Shown: positions 6,357 through 12,778, counted from the first letter of the stretch. The stretch is 12,778 bases of DNA from Chloroflexota bacterium (GCA_016875955.1 VGOH01000018.1:1-12778), one strand, 5' to 3'. The notes: generated by a model from the sequence alone, not told the origin. A program made the numbers and translations.

Positions 6357-7322
6357 CTAGCGGTTGCGGGCGACCACGTACTCGGCCAGCTTGAGCAGCG
6401 CCTCCCGATTATTATTTTCAGGCAGCTGGTTGAGGTGCTGGCAGGCTTTGGCGCAGTATTCGTTGGCGACGGCGTAGCATTCATCTACAATCGGTGAATT
6501 GCGTATCAGCTCTATCGCCTGCCTGATGTTATCCGGGTCGTCCCGGTTCTCAAAGCGGCGTTTTACCGGGTTATCTTCAGGGGAACGTTCCAGCAGCAGC
6601 ATGGCCGGCAGGGTAATGGTCCCCTGCGCCAGGTCCGAGCCCACCGGCTTGCCCAGCTCTGCCTCGGTGCCGATGAAGTCCAGGATGTCGTCCACTATCT
6701 GGAAGGCAATGCCCAGATAATGACCGTAGTCCCTGAGTATCCTGACCGATTTCTCCGGGGCTCCGCTGAGGATGGCCCCTGACTCGGTGGAGAGGGCGAA
6801 GAGAGAGGCGGTCTTGCCCGATATCTTTTTAAAATACTGATCCCGTGTCTGCTTCAGGTTGTAGGCGCTGAAGAACTGGTTCAGTTCACCGCTGGAGATG
6901 GTAGCCAGCGTCTGGGAAAAGAGCTTGATGACGCGCGGGCTCTGAGTATCCGAGACGAATTCACCGGCCTTGGCGAAGAGGTAGTCACCGAGCAGTATGG
7001 CCGGTTCCCCACCCCAGAGTTTAAAAATGGTCGCCTTCCCGCGCCGCGACATTGACTTGTCAATGGCGTCATCATGGATAAGGGTGGCCGTGTGCATCAG
7101 TTCCACGGACGCGGCCATGGGCAGGAGGAGTTCCAGATTGTACCGGTAGAATTTGCCGGACAGCAGTGTCAGGGCCGGCCGGATGCCTTTCCCGCCGCCG
7201 CCCACCACATAGTCCAGCTGCTTGGCCAGCCAGGGGAATTCAACTTTGATAATCGACCTGAGGCACTCTTTTACCCGTGACAGGTCTTCCTGAATGGACT
7301 GGTATATGGCGTTGAGGTCCAA
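6357..7322 (-). CDS. trans-polyprenyl diphosphate synthase, long-chain (IspB/HepT-like)
   Basis: 321-residue cytosolic prenyltransferase that adds isopentenyl diphosphate units to an allylic primer, giving the polyprenyl chain of quinones or similar lipids. Numbered from the TTG start: GGGGKGIRP at 41-49, the first aspartate-rich motif DDAID at 84-88 and the second DDILD at 211-215. Small residues (MHTATLI) rather than bulky aromatics precede the first motif, which suggests a medium or long product; the exact length cannot be read. An open frame continues upstream to ATG 7394, but that would overlap the end of metG. TTG at 7320-7322 has an AAAGGAG site (7327-7333) four bases ahead and gives the family's usual N-terminus, so I prefer it. 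It is the last gene of the rsmI, zinc-ribbon, metG operon, starting 16 bases after the metG stop. Confidence 0.9.
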   Translation of the reverse strand: MDLNAIYQSIQEDLSRVKECLRSIIKVEFPWLAKQLDYVVGGGGKGIRPALTLLSGKFYRYNLELLLPMAASVELMHTATLIHDDAIDKSMSRRGKATIFKLWGGEPAILLGDYLFAKAGEFVSDTQSPRVIKLFSQTLATISSGELNQFFSAYNLKQTRDQYFKKISGKTASLFALSTESGAILSGAPEKSVRILRDYGHYLGIAFQIVDDILDFIGTEAELGKPVGSDLAQGTITLPAMLLLERSPEDNPVKRRFENRDDPDNIRQAIELIRNSPIVDECYAVANEYCAKACQHLNQLPENNNREALLKLAEYVVARNR

Positions 7323-7326
7323 ATAT

Positions 7327-7333
7327 CTCCTTT
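7327..7333 (-). promoter_or_regulatory. ribosome binding site that sets the TTG start of the polyprenyl synthase
   Basis: On the minus strand AAAGGAG lies four bases before TTG (7320-7322), inside the 16-base gap after metG. The upstream ATG at 7394 lies inside metG and gives a basic, non-family N-terminus. This site is the main reason for choosing TTG. Confidence 0.7.
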
Positions 7334-7338
7334 CCTGC

Positions 7339-9015
7339 CTACGGTGATGTCTGGCCGAGTTTTCTGGTCTCTGCCTCAACCAGGCTGTCATCAAGCTTGG
7401 TGAACAGAGGTTGCGGTGGCCTCAGCTTCTGCCCCGGCGGCAGCTCCTGCCAGCTCCAGCCGCGGGCCTCAATGCTGCCAGAAAAACCCAGGTACTCATG
7501 TAATTTCTGGGAGCTGAAGGGAAGGAAGGGATAGAGCATTGTTTTCAGGTTGGCAATCACCTTCAAGGCGACATATAGAGACCTGGCCGCCGCCTTGCGG
7601 TCCTCTTTGATAGTTTTCCAGGGGGACTTATCATCCAGGTAACGGTTGGCTGCCTGCGCCAGGGCCATGACCACCCTGATGGCTTCGCGGAAGTGGCAGC
7701 CGTAGAGCAGTCCGTCCACTGTCTCCAGGGTCTTCCTGGCAGAAGCGAGAATCTCGCTATCCTGAGCGTCAAGCTCCCCGTGTTCCGGCACTTTGCCCTC
7801 AAAGTTGCGGTAAACAAAGGTGAGCACGCGGTGCACCAGGTTGCCGTAGGTGGCCACCAGCTCGTCGTTGTTGCGGCGCACGAGCTCGCGCCAGGAGAAA
7901 TCGGTATCTGATGTCTCCGGCATATTGATGGAAAGGAGATAGCGCAGGGGGTCGGGGTCATAGTGCTTGAGGTAATCAGGCAGCCAGACCGCCCAGTTTT
8001 TGCTGGTGGAGAGCTTCCTGCCTTCAATGGTTAAAAATTCATTCGCCGGGACATCATAGGGCAGGTTCAGGTTGTCCCCGTAGCCCATCAACATTGCCGG
8101 CCAGATGAGGGTGTGGAAGGGTATATTGTCCTTGCCGATGAAATAGTAGCTGCGGGCAGCGCGATTCTGCCAGAAATCGCGCCATTTTTCGCCATCGCCG
8201 TGCCGGGCTGCCCATTCCTTGGCCGCGGACAGGTAGCCGATGACGGCCTCAAACCAGACGTAGATTCTCTTGTCTTCAAAGCCGGAGACGGGTATGGCCA
8301 CCCCCCAGTCTATATCGCGGGTGATGGCCCGGTCTTTTAGCCCCTCCTCAAGATAGCGCAGGCTGAAATTCAGCACGTTGGGTCGCCAGTGTTGCTGCCG
8401 CCTCACCCAGTCCAGCAGGCGGTCGTTGAAGGCGGACAGCCTCAGAAAGAAATGCTCGGTGTCACGGAAGACGGGGGTGGTGCTGCAGATGCGGCACGCC
8501 GGTTCAATGAGCTCGGTGGGGTTCAGGGGCTTGCCACACGCCTCGCACTGGTCGCCGCGCGCCCCGGGAGATTTGCAGTAAGGGCATATCCCCTCAACAT
8601 AGCGGTCGGCGAGGAAGCGCTGGCATTTGGGGCAGTACGGCTGCGTTAGCGTATTTTTGAAGATATAGCCGCGGTCAAGCAGAGTGAGGAAGATAGCCTG
8701 CGTCACCCGGGCATGGTTTTCCGTGCCGGTGGTGGTGAAGAGGTCAAAGGAGATGCCGAGCTTCTGCCAGCACTCAAGGAATTGCTTGTGGTACCTGGTG
8801 GCGATTTCAACCGGTTTTTTGCCTTCCTGCTCGGCCTTGATGGTGATGGGTGTGCCGTGCTGGTCAGAGCCGGAGACCATCAGCACCTCATTGCCTTTGG
8901 TGCGGTGGTAGCGGGCAAAGATATCAGGGGGCAGATAGGCACCGGCAACATGCCCCAGGTGGAGCGGACCATTGGCATAGGGCCAGGCAACGGCAACCAG
9001 GATTTTCTCTGGCAT
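7339..9015 (-). CDS. metG: methionyl-tRNA synthetase
   Basis: 558-residue class I aminoacyl-tRNA synthetase that charges tRNA-Met with methionine in the cytosol. The HIGH-type signature is HLGH (19-22) and the KMSKS-type loop is KLSTSK (334-339), with Leu in place of Met. The inserted domain carries four CxxC pairs (128/131, 144/147, 157/160, 174/177), the two-zinc-knuckle form. The anticodon-binding helical domain includes NRYLDDKSPWK (about 457-467). At 558 residues it lacks the C-terminal EMAPII-like tRNA-binding domain found in the longer E. coli and Bacillus enzymes. ATG at 9015 follows the zinc-ribbon gene's stop by nine bases, with TGAGG overlapping that stop as ribosome site. This is strong evidence for translation coupling within the rsmI operon. 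Confidence 0.97.
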   Translation of the reverse strand: MPEKILVAVAWPYANGPLHLGHVAGAYLPPDIFARYHRTKGNEVLMVSGSDQHGTPITIKAEQEGKKPVEIATRYHKQFLECWQKLGISFDLFTTTGTENHARVTQAIFLTLLDRGYIFKNTLTQPYCPKCQRFLADRYVEGICPYCKSPGARGDQCEACGKPLNPTELIEPACRICSTTPVFRDTEHFFLRLSAFNDRLLDWVRRQQHWRPNVLNFSLRYLEEGLKDRAITRDIDWGVAIPVSGFEDKRIYVWFEAVIGYLSAAKEWAARHGDGEKWRDFWQNRAARSYYFIGKDNIPFHTLIWPAMLMGYGDNLNLPYDVPANEFLTIEGRKLSTSKNWAVWLPDYLKHYDPDPLRYLLSINMPETSDTDFSWRELVRRNNDELVATYGNLVHRVLTFVYRNFEGKVPEHGELDAQDSEILASARKTLETVDGLLYGCHFREAIRVVMALAQAANRYLDDKSPWKTIKEDRKAAARSLYVALKVIANLKTMLYPFLPFSSQKLHEYLGFSGSIEARGWSWQELPPGQKLRPPQPLFTKLDDSLVEAETRKLGQTSP

Positions 9016-9024
9016 CAGGTAACC

Positions 9025-9261
9025 TCAATCACTTTCTGGAACGCCGGACTCAAGGAAGGTCAGTACCTGCTCGCCCTTTTCCGTTTTATACTGGGCGTAA
9101 CCTTTCTTCAGACAGCATTCAACGCAATACCGCCTGGTTTCCCCATCCTCGTTTTCCATGCCGTCCCTTTCATCGACGACAAGGTAGCGCTCCGGGTAGG
9201 GGATATTGCGCTGACACTGGTCACAGGTAACTTCTCCCAGCGAAATGCACCCACGACGCAT
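9025..9261 (-). CDS. small zinc-ribbon-like protein of unknown function
   Basis: 78-residue protein that I do not recognise as a named family. Cys13 and Cys16 (CDQC) and Cys46 and Cys49 (CVEC, followed by a fifth Cys50) form two CxxC knuckles 30 residues apart, typical of a structural zinc ribbon or treble clef. An additional Cys5 is near the N-terminus. Between the knuckles lie a likely beta strand (RYLVVDE) and an acidic stretch. The C-terminal part (KGYAQYKTEKGEQVLTF) is basic then hydrophobic. It is a real gene by position: it starts four bases after the rsmI stop, has GAGGAG inside the rsmI 3' end as ribosome site, and its own stop overlaps the metG ribosome site. Sitting between an rRNA methylase and a tRNA synthetase, it could assist RNA or ribosome work, but that is guesswork. 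Confidence 0.8.
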   Translation of the reverse strand: MRRGCISLGEVTCDQCQRNIPYPERYLVVDERDGMENEDGETRRYCVECCLKKGYAQYKTEKGEQVLTFLESGVPESD

Positions 9262-9265
9262 AGCT

Positions 9266-10129
9266 TTAGCTCCTCTCCAGACTGTGACATGGTCTCCGTT
9301 TATCCGACGAGGACTTGTCCAGTTTCAGCCATGCCCGGTACAGTTCGCGGCGGGAGAGGCCGGTCTCGGCGGCTACACTGGCGATGGCTTCTCTGGCTTT
9401 GATACGGCGTTGATACATGTCACCTAACTGTTTCTCTATGTCTTTATTCAATACTGGTTTGTCGACGTCTCTTATGCCTTCAATAACCAGGGTAAATTCA
9501 CCCCTGGGCTCGGTGAAGCGGGCGGCAGCCTGGCTGATGGCCCCCCGGAACACTTCTTCGTGCAGCTTGGTGAGCTCACGGCAGACCGCCATCCGCCGGT
9601 CGCCCAGGACCAGCCGCAGGTCATTCAGTGTCTGGCGCAGCCGGTGCGGCGCTTCCAGGATAACCAGGGTCCCCGATTCCTGAGCCACCGACTCTAAAAC
9701 CTGCTTTCGGGCAGCGGCCCGGCGGGGAAGAAAGCCCAGGTAGAGGAAGCGGTCGGTGGGCAGTCCGGAGGCCACCAGTGCTGTGATGACCGCAGACGGT
9801 CCGGGCACCGGGATGACCGGGATACCACTCTGGTTGGCGGCGCCGATAAGCTCATAGCCGGGGTCGGATACACCGGGCATTCCGGCCTCGGAGACCAGGG
9901 CCACATCGCCTTCCTTCAGATAGTTCAAAATGTAATCAAGCTTGGCCTTTTCATTGTGCTGGTGGTAACTGGTCATCGGCGTCTGGATATCGTAAGTTTT
10001 CAACAGGCGCTTGGTCTTGCGCGTATCTTCGGCGGCTATCAGCCTGACTTCCCGCAGCACGCGCAGGGCGCGCAGGGAGATGTCTTCCAGGTTGCCGATA
10101 GGAGTTGCCACGACGTACAAATTAGGCAT
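9266..10129 (-). CDS. rsmI: 16S rRNA (cytidine1402-2'-O)-methyltransferase RsmI
   Basis: 287-residue SAM-dependent methyltransferase that places the 2'-O-methyl group on C1402 in the decoding centre of 16S rRNA. Family motifs appear in order: LYVVATPIGNLEDIS (4-18), AEDTR (33-37), SEAGMPGVSDPG (80-91, usually SDAGTPGISDPG), PVPGPSA (107-113), LGFLPRR (131-137), EAPHRL (159-164) and CRELTKLHEEVFRG (183-196). A C-terminal helix-turn-helix-like segment (about 244-270, KAREAIASVAAETGLSRRELY) is standard for this family. A short Ser/Lys/Arg-rich tail follows. It is the first gene of the operon with the zinc-ribbon protein, metG and polyprenyl synthase. The predicted transcript has a short leader of about 20 bases with only a weak GAG ribosome site five bases from ATG. 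Confidence 0.95.
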   Translation of the reverse strand: MPNLYVVATPIGNLEDISLRALRVLREVRLIAAEDTRKTKRLLKTYDIQTPMTSYHQHNEKAKLDYILNYLKEGDVALVSEAGMPGVSDPGYELIGAANQSGIPVIPVPGPSAVITALVASGLPTDRFLYLGFLPRRAAARKQVLESVAQESGTLVILEAPHRLRQTLNDLRLVLGDRRMAVCRELTKLHEEVFRGAISQAAARFTEPRGEFTLVIEGIRDVDKPVLNKDIEKQLGDMYQRRIKAREAIASVAAETGLSRRELYRAWLKLDKSSSDKRRPCHSLERS

Positions 10130-10155
10130 GAATGCTCAATGTCCCCAACTTAAGT

Positions 10156-10184
10156 ATTATAGCTTACGCTTCATGGCCTGTCTA
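10156..10184 (-). promoter_or_regulatory. sigma70-type promoter for the rsmI operon
   Basis: On the minus strand a -35 TAGACA (10179-10184, one mismatch to TTGACA), an exact 17-base spacer and a perfect -10 TATAAT (10156-10161) are seen. The predicted start near 10149 leaves about 20 bases before the rsmI ATG. It stands back to back with the guaB3 promoter. Confidence 0.8.
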
Positions 10185-10208
10185 GCTTTGAGATGGCGGC
10201 GGGATTTC

Positions 10209-10237
10209 TTGACTTGCCCTTTGGCTTTTTGTTATAG
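10209..10237 (+). promoter_or_regulatory. sigma70-type promoter for guaB3, giving a nearly leaderless mRNA
   Basis: A -35 TTGACT (10209-10214), an exact 17-base spacer and a -10 TTATAG (10232-10237) are seen. The usual start point, about seven bases later, falls at 10243-10245. That is only four to six bases before the first ATG at 10249, leaving no room for a ribosome site. Confidence 0.75.
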
Positions 10238-10248
10238 TTGATATTCAA

Positions 10249-11409
10249 ATGATGTCCAAAAAGACAGAAAGTCCCCAGTATAAACAGCTGCGGCGGGCTT
10301 ACGGCTTTGATGAAGTGGCCATCGTCCCCGGAGACGTCACGGTTAACCCCGACCAGGCCAATATCGACCTGACCATAGAGAATTACACCTTCTCTCTGCC
10401 CATCATCGCCTCGGCGATGGATGCGGTAACCGATGTCAATATGGCCGTGCAGCTGAGCAAGATGGGCGGCCTGGCGGTCCTGCACCTTGAAGGAGTGCAG
10501 ACGCGTTACCAGAACCCGGCTGAGGTGCTGGCCAGAATCGCGCGGGCGCCGCAGTCCGAGATAACCGGCCTGATGCAGGAAATCTATGCCCAACCAATCA
10601 AGGAAAACCTTATCGGTGAGCGGGTGCAGGAAATCAAGAAGCGGGGCGGCACCTGCGCCGTTTCGGTAACGCCGGCCAACACCAAACGCTTCGCCCCGAT
10701 AACGGCCGAGGCCGGTGCTGATATATTATTTGTCCAGTCAACGGTGACCACGGCGCGCCACGTTTCCAAAAGTTACCGTGGCCTGATTTTCTCCGAGCTG
10801 CGGGAGATGGTCTCAATGCCGGTGGTGGTGGGCAACTGCGTCAGCTACAGCGCCTGTCTGGAAGTGATGCGCACCGGTATCTCGGCAGTGCTGGTCGGCG
10901 TTGGGCCGGGGGCAGCCTGTACCACCAGGGAGGTCCTCGGCGTCGGTGTCCCTCAGGTAACGGCGACCATTGACTGCGCCGCGGCCAGGAACCAGTACCA
11001 CCGCGAGACGGGCCGGTACGTGCCAATAATCACTGATGGCGGTTTCCGCAAGGGCGGCGATGTCTGCAAGGCGCTGGCCGCCGGTGCCGATGCCGTGATG
11101 CTTGGCTCTATCTTCGCCCAGGCGAAAGAGGCGCCGGGGCTGGGCTATCACTGGGGTATGGCTCATCCCCATCCGGCGCTGCCCCGGGGCACCCGAATCA
11201 AGGTCGGCACCACCGGCGCTCTGGAGCAGATTCTCTTCGGGCCAACGTCAGTCACCGATGGCAGTCAGAACATTGTGGGGGCCATTCGCACCGCGATGGG
11301 CGTCTGCGGGGTGACCACGATTCGGGAAATGCACGGAGTGGAAATGGTGATTGCCCCGTCGATTACCACGGAGGGGAAGTCCTGGCAGAAAGCCCAGTCC
11401 GGCTCCTGA
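10249..11409 (+). CDS. guaB3: GuaB3-type IMP dehydrogenase family protein
   Basis: 386-residue cytosolic TIM-barrel enzyme of the IMP dehydrogenase/GMP reductase family. IMP dehydrogenase oxidises IMP to XMP with NAD, the committed step to GMP. The catalytic loop GVGPGAACTTREVLGVGVPQ (217-236) carries active-site Cys224. IMP-phosphate and ribose contacts are suggested by ITDGGFRKGGD (261-271) and by ADAVMLGS (280-287). The distal part (PRGTRIKVGTTGALEQIL, IAPSITTEGKSWQKAQ) matches the cyanobacterial and actinobacterial GuaB3 form. No CBS domains are inserted, so nucleotide control through a Bateman module is absent. Two ATG codons stand in tandem at 10249 and 10252 with no ribosome site. No later Met could serve, as the next lies in SAMDAV inside the catalytic core. 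It is divergent from rsmI and converges with the gene at 11428, 18 bases away. Confidence 0.88.
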   Translation: MMSKKTESPQYKQLRRAYGFDEVAIVPGDVTVNPDQANIDLTIENYTFSLPIIASAMDAVTDVNMAVQLSKMGGLAVLHLEGVQTRYQNPAEVLARIARAPQSEITGLMQEIYAQPIKENLIGERVQEIKKRGGTCAVSVTPANTKRFAPITAEAGADILFVQSTVTTARHVSKSYRGLIFSELREMVSMPVVVGNCVSYSACLEVMRTGISAVLVGVGPGAACTTREVLGVGVPQVTATIDCAAARNQYHRETGRYVPIITDGGFRKGGDVCKALAAGADAVMLGSIFAQAKEAPGLGYHWGMAHPHPALPRGTRIKVGTTGALEQILFGPTSVTDGSQNIVGAIRTAMGVCGVTTIREMHGVEMVIAPSITTEGKSWQKAQSGS

Positions 11410-11427
11410 GAATGTCCCGATAAAGGG

Positions 11428-12204
11428 CTACTCTTCCTCCTCCTCTTCTTCCTCATCATCAGCGATGGCGGCGTCTGATTCTTCAGCGATGCGTGGCAGC
11501 AGGGCGGTCACCCGCTTCCGCGGGCGCGCTGGAAAATCCGTCTGGTCAACTATCTGGCGCAGTTCTTTCAGTCTCTTAACCTGCTCGCCGGCTTTTACCG
11601 TGATGACCACACCGTCCACGCCGGCTTTCCACAGGGCCTTGAGGCCATCGCGGCCAACCGACGCCGGCACGGCGGCGAGCAGCGGTTTGGCCAGAAGCTC
11701 GGCGAGTCGCTGACACAGCATGAGCCGGTGCCAGGTAATAGCCGGTGCTGCCTCTTCATCTTCGGCCAGCAGCGCCGCGTCTGCGGGTAGCTCGTTTATC
11801 GTTCTTATCAGGCCTTCACCCAGAGACGGTTCAATGAGCAGGATTTTACCCAGCTTCTCCATGCCCGGAAGGTCAAAGGCTGAATTCAGGGGCAGGATAA
11901 CAAAGTCGGCACCAGCCCCGGCGGGGCCTTTTATCGGCTGGCGGCCTTTTCCTTCCGGCCACAGCCCCCAGACCGTATCGGGTGATGGGCGAATAGTCTT
12001 CTTCCCTGCGCCGGTTGGTGCCATGATGACAGCATCGGCGCTGGCAACATAACCTGCCAGCGGCGCGGCACTTTCGGTTACCTCAATTCGGGCAATAAGC
12101 GCCATCCTGGGTTTTGAGGAGGCGGCCGTCTTGGCGGCGCGGAAGCCGATTGGCGGGGGAACCGCTTCTGAGGTCTGGATAAGTCTATCAATAAGTTTGC
12201 TCAT
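11428..12204 (-). CDS. unknown protein with TIM-barrel-like strands and a poly-Glu tail
   Basis: 258-residue protein that I do not recognise. Hydrophobic strands alternate with helices at regular spacing: MALIARIEV (34-42), SADAVIMAP (55-63), ADFVILPL (99-106), ILLIEPSL (121-128), PLLAAVPAS (174-182) and GVDGVVITV (195-203). The last, preceded by GRDGLKALWKA, is typical of phosphate-binding strands in TIM-barrel enzymes. That fold is an inference, and no catalytic residues can be named. The C-terminus is strongly acidic, ending DDEEEEEEEE, encoded by a GAG/GAA run. APTGAGKK resembles a P-loop but lacks the Ser/Thr in the right place. ATG at 12204 has a modest GTGAG site six bases upstream and a fair extended -10 promoter about 50 bases upstream. 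No signal peptide or membrane helix is visible, so it is probably cytosolic. It may be a lineage-specific gene. Confidence 0.75.
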   Translation of the reverse strand: MSKLIDRLIQTSEAVPPPIGFRAAKTAASSKPRMALIARIEVTESAAPLAGYVASADAVIMAPTGAGKKTIRPSPDTVWGLWPEGKGRQPIKGPAGAGADFVILPLNSAFDLPGMEKLGKILLIEPSLGEGLIRTINELPADAALLAEDEEAAPAITWHRLMLCQRLAELLAKPLLAAVPASVGRDGLKALWKAGVDGVVITVKAGEQVKRLKELRQIVDQTDFPARPRKRVTALLPRIAEESDAAIADDEEEEEEEE

Positions 12205-12254
12205 GCCATCTCACTTGCCAGATAAAAATTCCCTTTTCGGGCTGATTCAGGATT

Positions 12255-12263
12255 AGTATAGCA
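12255..12263 (-). promoter_or_regulatory. extended -10 promoter for the poly-Glu-tail gene
   Basis: On the minus strand TGC (12261-12263) stands directly before -10 TATACT (12255-12260). No convincing -35 lies 16-18 bases further up. The predicted start near 12248 gives a leader of about 44 bases. Confidence 0.55.
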
Positions 12264-12406
12264 CAGCGCTGGCCGTGGTTAGAAATGGCCGGAAGCGGCG
12301 CCATTATTTTAACATAGTTTCAACGCCTCTTTTATGGGGAATTAATCATACGGAGTCTAAGATGGAAGTAGAACGGCAGAGATAGAAAAATGGAGATGGC
12401 AATAAG

Positions 12407-12604
12407 ATGCTTAAAACAGTGGCCAGGATGAAGAATGACCTGATTATGGTCTTTGATGAGCGGGGGGAGCAAATGCCTGCCTATCAGGGTAAATATGACG
12501 AAGTCAGGGAGAGGGTTATCAGGGATGCCCCTCCGGACGCAGTGTTCCTCCACTGGTTTGGCCATAGCGCTATCCCGGAAATCGTAAGCCGAGAGGCATG
12601 GTAG
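12407..12604 (+). CDS. unknown 65-residue protein paired with an HTH gene
   Basis: Small protein that I do not recognise. The predicted layout is a beta hairpin (DLIMVFDERGEQMPAYQG), a helix (KYDEVRERVIRDA) and a strand (DAVFLHW), then a short tail GHSAIPEIVSREAW. It has no Cys cluster, signal peptide or membrane helix. ATG at 12407 has GGAG at 12392-12395, somewhat far at 11 bases. The internal ATG at 12428 has AGG directly against it, which is too close. Its stop lies three bases before the GTG of the HTH gene, so the two are surely read together. Upstream, TTAACA (12309-12314) and TATGGG (12333-12338) could be a weak promoter. Small proteins coupled to excisionase-like HTH proteins are often regulators or partners, but nothing here identifies the role. 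Confidence 0.65.
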   Translation: MLKTVARMKNDLIMVFDERGEQMPAYQGKYDEVRERVIRDAPPDAVFLHWFGHSAIPEIVSREAW

Positions 12605-12607
12605 CCG

Positions 12608-12778
12608 GTGAGGCATTACCAGCGGGCAGACAGTTTGCTGACTACGGGAGAGGTAGCTTTTTTACTTGATGTCCACCCCAGCACCGTAAGGCGCTGGAGC
12701 GATGGTAAATTGCTGAAAGGGTATCGGGTTGGGCCGCGGGCGGACCGGAGGTATTTCTGGGAAGACATAGCCATCTTT
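12608..12778 (+). CDS. MerR/excisionase-type helix-turn-helix protein, 3' end outside window
   Basis: 57 codons are present, running off the window in frame. After MRHYQRADS comes a helix-turn-helix of the MerR/excisionase (HTH_17) kind: LLTTGEVAFLLDVHPSTVRRW, then a wing with SDGKLLKGYRVGPRADRRYFWEDI. The pattern of entering helix, recognition helix with VHPSTVRRW, and the RRY/F wing is clear, so DNA binding is likely. The start is GTG at 12608, the only usual start between the in-frame stop at 12602-12604 and the HTH. GAGAGG at 12591-12596 is a possible ribosome site, 11 bases away. It follows the 65-residue protein by three bases. It may be a small excisionase-like protein or the N-terminal domain of a larger regulator; the missing part would tell. 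Confidence 0.8.
   Translation, partial: MRHYQRADSLLTTGEVAFLLDVHPSTVRRWSDGKLLKGYRVGPRADRRYFWEDIAIF

Noticed and set aside
7323..7394. Upstream ATG that would lengthen the polyprenyl synthase by 24 residues
   Set aside because: It overlaps the end of metG, gives an Arg/His-rich N-terminus foreign to the family and lacks a ribosome site. TTG at 7322 has a strong one.
8713..9402. Plus-strand open frame of 229 codons over the metG start, zinc-ribbon gene and rsmI end
   Set aside because: It runs antisense to three genes with strong family or operon support.
11995..12025. P-loop-like APTGAGKK in the poly-Glu-tail protein
   Set aside because: The Ser/Thr required right after GK is missing and no Walker B follows, so ATP binding is not supported.
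12269..12292. Hairpin CTGGCC / GGCCGG upstream of the poly-Glu-tail gene
   Set aside because: A six-base stem with a wobble pair, a 12-base loop and no T-run; not convincing as a terminator or operator.

Overview
The window looks like a piece of chromosome from a free-living bacterium, most likely a member of the Chloroflexota and probably of the Dehalococcoidia. That placement is inferred from the feel of the proteins, the presence of a GuaB3-type IMP dehydrogenase, and the mix of housekeeping genes. No marker gene in the window proves it. The DNA is moderately G+C-rich. Genes are packed closely, often a few bases apart, and starts include ATG, GTG and TTG. I see no insertion sequence, integrase, prophage, CRISPR array or toxin-antitoxin pair with recognisable parts.

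Left part (1-2692, minus strand): a three-gene run read right to left. It holds an M42 metallo-aminopeptidase, a small four-cysteine DUF2148 iron-sulfur protein and a D-2-hydroxyacid dehydrogenase cut by the window edge. A strong sigma70-type promoter stands in front of the peptidase gene. Between this run and the next (2616-2917) is a spacer of about 300 bases. It holds that promoter, a REP-like G/C-skewed inverted repeat and a tRNA promoter.

Middle part (2903-6303, plus strand): tRNA-Thr(CGT), an endonuclease-IV-like TIM-barrel protein 24 bases after it, then ftsH with its own extended -10 promoter and a strong intrinsic terminator, then moaE only a few bases beyond that terminator.

The next block (6357-10184, minus strand) is a tight housekeeping operon read right to left: rsmI (16S rRNA methylation), a 78-residue zinc-ribbon-like protein of unknown role, metG (methionyl-tRNA synthetase) and a long-chain polyprenyl diphosphate synthase with a TTG start. 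It shares a 119-base divergent promoter region with guaB3 (purine synthesis) on the plus strand. The guaB3 promoter lies so close to its start codon that its mRNA should be nearly leaderless.

Right end (11428-12778): an unrecognised protein with TIM-barrel-like strand spacing and a poly-glutamate tail (minus strand), then a plus-strand pair: a 65-residue unknown protein and the start of a MerR/excisionase-type helix-turn-helix protein cut by the window edge.

I found no clear new multi-gene system. The most interesting leads are small: the unknown protein plus HTH pair at the right edge, the zinc-ribbon protein inside the translation operon, the endonuclease-IV-like protein with a changed metal-site residue, and the leaderless guaB3.
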